Below the pieces are notes generated by a model that did not search any database, had not been told where the DNA came from, and saw only the letters and a program-made list of their open reading frames with translations. Below are positions 59,895 to 64,000 of a DNA stretch of 64,000 bases, piece after piece; within the stretch, counting starts at the first letter, position 1; each line of letters starts with the position of its first letter. Source of the DNA: Paenibacillus sp. Root444D2 (lineage in GTDB: Bacteria > Bacillota > Bacilli > Paenibacillales > NBRC-103111); contig NZ_LMEO01000001.1 of NCBI RefSeq assembly GCF_001426375.1, positions 312,840 to 376,839 of the forward strand, read 5' to 3'. A program made the position numbers and the translations under genes.

Positions 59895-62800
59895 TTATGA
59901 TGCGGACATTGCGGCTTCTTCATCCTCTAAACGAACGGAAACGAGCTTGGAAACGCCGCCCTCTTGCATCGTTACCCCATACAGCACATCGGCTTCCTCC
60001 ATCGTCCCCTTACGGTGCGTAACCACGATAAATTGCGTCATTTCAGAGAACTCACGCAAGTATTCGGCAAAACGAGATACGTTAGCTTCGTCCAAAGCAG
60101 CTTCTACCTCATCTAGTACGCAGAATGGAACCGGTTTAACGCGGATGATCGAGAACAGCAGCGCAATCGCTGTGAGAGCGCGCTCCCCACCGGAAAGAAG
60201 CTGAAGATTTTGGAGCTTTTTGCCAGGCGGTTGTGCAACGATCTCAATACCTGTATCCAGCATATTCTCCGGCTCAGATAGAATCAAATCCGCACGGCCA
60301 CCGCCAAACAATTTAGCAAATACGACGCCAAAGTGCGAGCGAATCGCATCAAAGGTGGTCTTAAATCGTTTGGACATTTCTTGATCCATTTCACGGATGA
60401 CCTGATAAAGCGTCGTTTTCGCTTCGATCAAGTCATTTTTCTGGGAGTCTAAAAATTCATAGCGCTCAGAAACCCGCGCATATTCTTCAATAGCACCGAG
60501 GTTCACATCACCAAGCGAAGCGATTTCGCGTTTAAGTTCACGCACTTTGCCCTGTGTACCTTGGATATCCTCAGGAATTGGATAGCGCTCTTTGGCTAAC
60601 TCATAGCTAAGCTCATATTCTTCCCCTAGCTTCTTCAGCAGGTTTTCTAGCTCAACATCCAATCGAGTCACACGAACTTCAGTTTGATGCAAACTCTCTT
60701 CAACCTGTTTCAGCTGGATACGTTGCGTCCGGGTCTCATTCTCTTCTTGCTCGAGCTTATGTAACCAATCCGTTCGCTCAGCACGTTTGAAATCAATGTT
60801 TTCTGAGCATTGCTGCTTCTTGATTTTGAGATCATTAAGTAATTCAACTTGTAGTACAGTCTCTTGATCAAGCGCTGCCATATCTTGCTCCAACTGCTTA
60901 AGGAGACCGCGGTTCATTTCCATTTCCCGCTCAGCTTCGCCGAGATCCTGCTGCAGTCGTCGTTGTTGATCTTGGAGTGACTGTTTCTCTTGCGAAATGG
61001 AGGCAACCTTGACTTTCAAATCCGTCAACTGGCTTTGCAGTTCTTCCTTCTCCGACTCACTCGCTTTACGGGAGTGCTCGGCATCGCGAATCGCTTGCTG
61101 TAAGGAAGCTTCTTCTTCCTGCAGTTCGGCCAGCGCTGCTTCGGACTCGACTTTCTTCCGTCCAAGATCGGCCTGCTCTTCAAGCAGCGAACCTCGATCT
61201 TGACTATCCAGCGCTAGTTGTTCTTCAACCGTGCGGCTTTCAGACTCAAGCGGATTCAATTCTGCTCGAATTTGCTGCTCGGTGATACGTTTTTGCTCAC
61301 CCTGCTGACGGAGCTGTTCGATCGTCATCATATCATCTGTAATCTCGCGCTTCATCACGCTAGATTGGCTGCGTAAACCGCTGAGCTGCTGCTCAGAAGT
61401 TTTAATCTCCTGATCCAACTCTTCAATTTGACGTTGACGTCCAAGCAGATTCGTTGATTTCTTCTGCAAGCTTCCGCCTGTCATCGAACCACCAGGGTTC
61501 ACGACGTCACCTTCCAGCGTCACAACCCGATAGCGATACTGCGCTTTAGCAGCAATATGATTCGCATCTTCTAGACTCTGTGCCACAACAACGTTCCCAA
61601 GCAGGCTTGAGAAGATGTTCTGGTAGGTGGACTCAAATGAGACAAGATCAACCGCAAGGCCGACAAAACCTTTAGAAGATTTCAAAGAACTAAGCTCATT
61701 GTCAGAAATTGAGCGTCCGCGTATAACATTCATTGGCAGGAACGTAGCTCGTCCCATTTGACGGCGCTTCAAGAAGGCAATAGCTTCACGCCCATCCGCT
61801 TCGGTCTCGACAACGATATTTTGCAAGGCGCCGCCGAGCGCTGTCTCAATCGCAATCTCAACGTCTGCAGGCACCTTAACAAGTTCGGCTACGGCCCCGC
61901 GAATACCACGCAAATCCTTACGGCTCTTCGCTTTAAGAACTTCTTTAACACCCTGCATGAAGCCATCATAATCGTTGGCCATCTCTTTCATCGTGTCGCG
62001 GCGGGAGGTCAACGCATCAAGCTTCTGCTCCCATTTGCGGACCATGCCTTGTGCTTCATCGAGCAACCCTTGCTTACTTTTCAAGCTTTGGGTTAACTGC
62101 ACATACCTTTGTCGTTCATTCTCAATTTCACTAACCGTTTGTTCCAATTTAGCCGTCAACTCTTGCTTACGGATCGAAATCTTATCTCGTTGTTCCGCCC
62201 ACTTCTGACGTTCTTCATCAAGCCTTTCCAAACGGCGACCGATACTTTCCGTTTGCTGCTCAGCGTAACGAATCTCGTTCCTCGCCTGAGCCATTCGGTT
62301 CAGTGTTTCCAGCAATTCGCCCTTCAACTGATCTTCAGGAGAGGAGCTGATACCGCCGTTAACCCCAAGTAACCGTTGTTCTTCCGCGGTCAGTTTCGCT
62401 TGAAACTCAAATAGCTGGGCGCCAATTTGAATGATTTTCTCACGCTGCTGGCTCAGCTCATGTTCTTTATCTATTTTACGCTGCTCTTGCAGAGCGATAG
62501 TAGTGCTTAGCTGCTGATGATTAGCCACGTAATTCTTATTACGCTCTTTGAGCACTTCGCCATGCCCTTCGCACTTCTCGAAATCTTCGCTCAGTTGGAG
62601 TAAACTTTCTTGAAGTTTTTCCAGCTCCTCCTCTAACCTGCGAGTTTCCCATCGATGCTTCTCCAAGTGCGCATCATGTTGATTTACGATTGTCGAAAGC
62701 TCTGTTTGTTCCTTGACTAGCTTCTCTAGCAGCTGCTTCGAATCATTCCATGAAATGTAAATCTGATCAATCTGATGTACATACATAGCAATCTCACTGC

Positions 62801-63470
62801 TTTTGAGCGTCTCCCGAAGCTCTTTGTAACGAATCGCCTTCTCAGACTGCTCGCGAAGCGGTTCGATTTGATCCTCAAGCTCAGAAACCAAGTCGTGAAT
62901 CCGCAGCAAATTTTGCTCGGTGTCACTCAATTTCTTTTCAGCTTCACGTTTACGCGATTTATATTTAACAATCCCCGAAGCTTCTTCAAAGATCCCTCGA
63001 CGATCTTCGGATTTCGTACTTAGAATTTCTTCAATACGACCTTGTCCAATAATGGAATAAGCTTCTTTCCCTATCCCTGTGTCCATGAACAATTCCGTTA
63101 TATCTTTCAGGCGGCAGGGCTGCTTATTAATTAAATACTCACTTTCCCCACTGCGATGCACTCTGCGAGTAACCGTCACTTCATTGAAGTCAAGTGGAAG
63201 CGATTGCGATGTATTATCAAGCGTCAGCGAGACTTCCCCATAATTGACTGCACGGCGCGCATCACTGCCTGCAAAAATAACATCTTCCATTTTACCGCCA
63301 CGCAAGGACTTAGCACTTTGCTCACCTAACACCCAGCGGATACCGTCCGAAATATTACTTTTTCCACTGCCATTAGGACCTACAACTGCGGTAATACCGC
63401 GTACAAATTCCAGTTCCGTACGGTCTGCGAAAGACTTAAACCCGGATAATTCAATCCGTTTCAAAAACAT
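59895..63470 (-). CDS. smc: Chromosome partition protein SMC
   Basis: 1191 residues. N-terminal Walker A in VVGPNGSGKSNISDGI, long coiled coils at about residues 165-500 and 670-1020, a hinge around 510-640 (GVKEVLKAKSRKDLRG, GALQNIVVETEADG, PGGSMTGGSLQKK), and the C-terminal signature LSGGERALTAIALLFSI with Walker B FCVLDEVEAALDE. Works with ScpAB to extrude DNA loops. It lies between rnc and ftsY as in Bacillus. Confidence 0.98.
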   Translation of the reverse strand: MFLKRIELSGFKSFADRTELEFVRGITAVVGPNGSGKSNISDGIRWVLGEQSAKSLRGGKMEDVIFAGSDARRAVNYGEVSLTLDNTSQSLPLDFNEVTVTRRVHRSGESEYLINKQPCRLKDITELFMDTGIGKEAYSIIGQGRIEEILSTKSEDRRGIFEEASGIVKYKSRKREAEKKLSDTEQNLLRIHDLVSELEDQIEPLREQSEKAIRYKELRETLKSSEIAMYVHQIDQIYISWNDSKQLLEKLVKEQTELSTIVNQHDAHLEKHRWETRRLEEELEKLQESLLQLSEDFEKCEGHGEVLKERNKNYVANHQQLSTTIALQEQRKIDKEHELSQQREKIIQIGAQLFEFQAKLTAEEQRLLGVNGGISSSPEDQLKGELLETLNRMAQARNEIRYAEQQTESIGRRLERLDEERQKWAEQRDKISIRKQELTAKLEQTVSEIENERQRYVQLTQSLKSKQGLLDEAQGMVRKWEQKLDALTSRRDTMKEMANDYDGFMQGVKEVLKAKSRKDLRGIRGAVAELVKVPADVEIAIETALGGALQNIVVETEADGREAIAFLKRRQMGRATFLPMNVIRGRSISDNELSSLKSSKGFVGLAVDLVSFESTYQNIFSSLLGNVVVAQSLEDANHIAAKAQYRYRVVTLEGDVVNPGGSMTGGSLQKKSTNLLGRQRQIEELDQEIKTSEQQLSGLRSQSSVMKREITDDMMTIEQLRQQGEQKRITEQQIRAELNPLESESRTVEEQLALDSQDRGSLLEEQADLGRKKVESEAALAELQEEEASLQQAIRDAEHSRKASESEKEELQSQLTDLKVKVASISQEKQSLQDQQRRLQQDLGEAEREMEMNRGLLKQLEQDMAALDQETVLQVELLNDLKIKKQQCSENIDFKRAERTDWLHKLEQEENETRTQRIQLKQVEESLHQTEVRVTRLDVELENLLKKLGEEYELSYELAKERYPIPEDIQGTQGKVRELKREIASLGDVNLGAIEEYARVSERYEFLDSQKNDLIEAKTTLYQVIREMDQEMSKRFKTTFDAIRSHFGVVFAKLFGGGRADLILSEPENMLDTGIEIVAQPPGKKLQNLQLLSGGERALTAIALLFSIIRVKPVPFCVLDEVEAALDEANVSRFAEYLREFSEMTQFIVVTHRKGTMEEADVLYGVTMQEGGVSKLVSVRLEDEEAAMSAS

Positions 63471-63520
63471 GGTCTCACCTCAGAAATTATTGTAACATAT
63501 CCCTTATAAAAATAAGAGAA

Positions 63521-63549
63521 AAAAACAAAAAGGCGGCCGCAGCCGCCCC
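63521..63549 (-). terminator. Terminator after rnc
   Basis: GGGGCGGC-TGCG-GCCGCC stem followed by TTTTTGTTTTT on the minus strand. Some read-through into smc is possible. Confidence 0.8.
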
Positions 63550-63564
63550 TTTAAGCCATATGCA

Positions 63565-64000
63565 TTACCGCTGAACGGTCACATTCAATTTCGACAAGGC
63601 CCCAGCAGCAGCCTGCTGTTCCGCTTCTTTCTTGGAACGTCCCGCTCCGGTTCCCAGAAGGTCGGCATCCATGTGCACTTCAGCTACAAACTCACGTTCA
63701 TGAGCTGGCCCTCTTTCATTCACAATGCGGTATTCCAATGAACCCATATTGTGATGTTGGGTATGCTCCTGCAATAGAGTCTTGTAATCAATAATTAACA
63801 GCTTACCTTCACTGGAGATTTTTGCGAAAACGTGCTTTTTGAGAAAAGCTTTTACGATATCCAAGCCTTGATCAAGGTATAAAGCTCCAACAAAGGACTC
63901 GAAAACGTCGGCAAGGAGCGCCGGGCGTGAACGCCCTCCGGTTAACTCCTCTCCTTTACCGAGTAATACAAAAGCACCGAAATCCAAATCTTCAGCGAAC
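63565..64000 (-). CDS. rnc: Ribonuclease III, C-terminal part (runs off the window)
   Basis: At least 145 codons; the 5' end is beyond base 64000. The visible part has the catalytic [19 protein letters not shown] motif of RNase III and a C-terminal double-stranded RNA-binding domain ([34 protein letters not shown]). It processes rRNA and the SRP RNA. Followed by smc as in other Bacillales. Confidence 0.96.
   Translation of the reverse strand, partial: FAEDLDFGAFVLLGKGEELTGGRSRPALLADVFESFVGALYLDQGLDIVKAFLKKHVFAKISSEGKLLIIDYKTLLQEHTQHHNMGSLEYRIVNERGPAHEREFVAEVHMDADLLGTGAGRSKKEAEQQAAAGALSKLNVTVQR

Overview
The window looks like a low-G+C Firmicute chromosome, most likely a Paenibacillus or close relative. 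The conserved order rnc-smc-ftsY-ylxM-ffh-rpsP-khpA-rimM-trmD-rplS-lepB-rbgA-rnhB-ylqG-like-ylqH-like-yraN, then sucC-sucD-dprA-topA-trmFO, is the Bacillales arrangement. All of these genes run on the minus strand. I identified genes from protein motifs read by eye; no database search was possible.

Layout: (1) 1-7.6 kb, host block trmFO, topA, dprA, sucD, sucC and a small zinc-ribbon gene. (2) 7763-8458, the 5' part of yifB/comM on the plus strand, broken by a prophage. (3) 8421-48535, a prophage of about 40.1 kb bounded by a 10-bp direct repeat. (4) 48516-49439, the 3' part of yifB/comM. (5) 49.5-64 kb, host translation, secretion and chromosome-segregation genes, ending in a partial rnc.

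The prophage has a large serine integrase at its left end. It inserted just upstream of the Walker A codons of yifB/comM, and precise excision would restore a 523-codon reading frame. Leftward late genes encode an HNH nuclease, P27-type small and HK97-type large terminase, HK97-type portal, ClpP-like protease and capsid, connector proteins, contractile sheath and tube, a tail chaperone with a -1 slippery site, tape measure, PBSX-type baseplate proteins, fibres, and lysis genes (XhlA-like protein, holin, M15 endolysin). This predicts a contractile-tailed (myovirus) phage. Cargo genes sit among the lysis genes with their own promoters and terminators: a membrane GAF-like protein paired with a Panacea-domain protein, and an orphan 131-residue protein. 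A proteasome-beta-like Ntn hydrolase lies nearby.

The early region (34-48 kb) holds a Rep-like initiator with eight 21-22 bp iterons at its 3' end. Immediately downstream is a 918-residue protein whose motifs (RxPH, HPL, DxDxD) match the catalytic double-psi beta-barrel of RNA polymerases of the YonO type. A divergent promoter pair with matching operator-like palindromes drives a small XRE regulator and a MazF-like operon. There are also a stand-alone Cas2-like protein, a NucA/NucB-like nuclease and a protein with three tandem helix-turn-helix repeats. A plausible scheme is that host RNA polymerase, perhaps assisted by a boxA-like antitermination site, makes Rep and the phage polymerase, and the phage polymerase then serves the downstream late genes. 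That scheme is inference.
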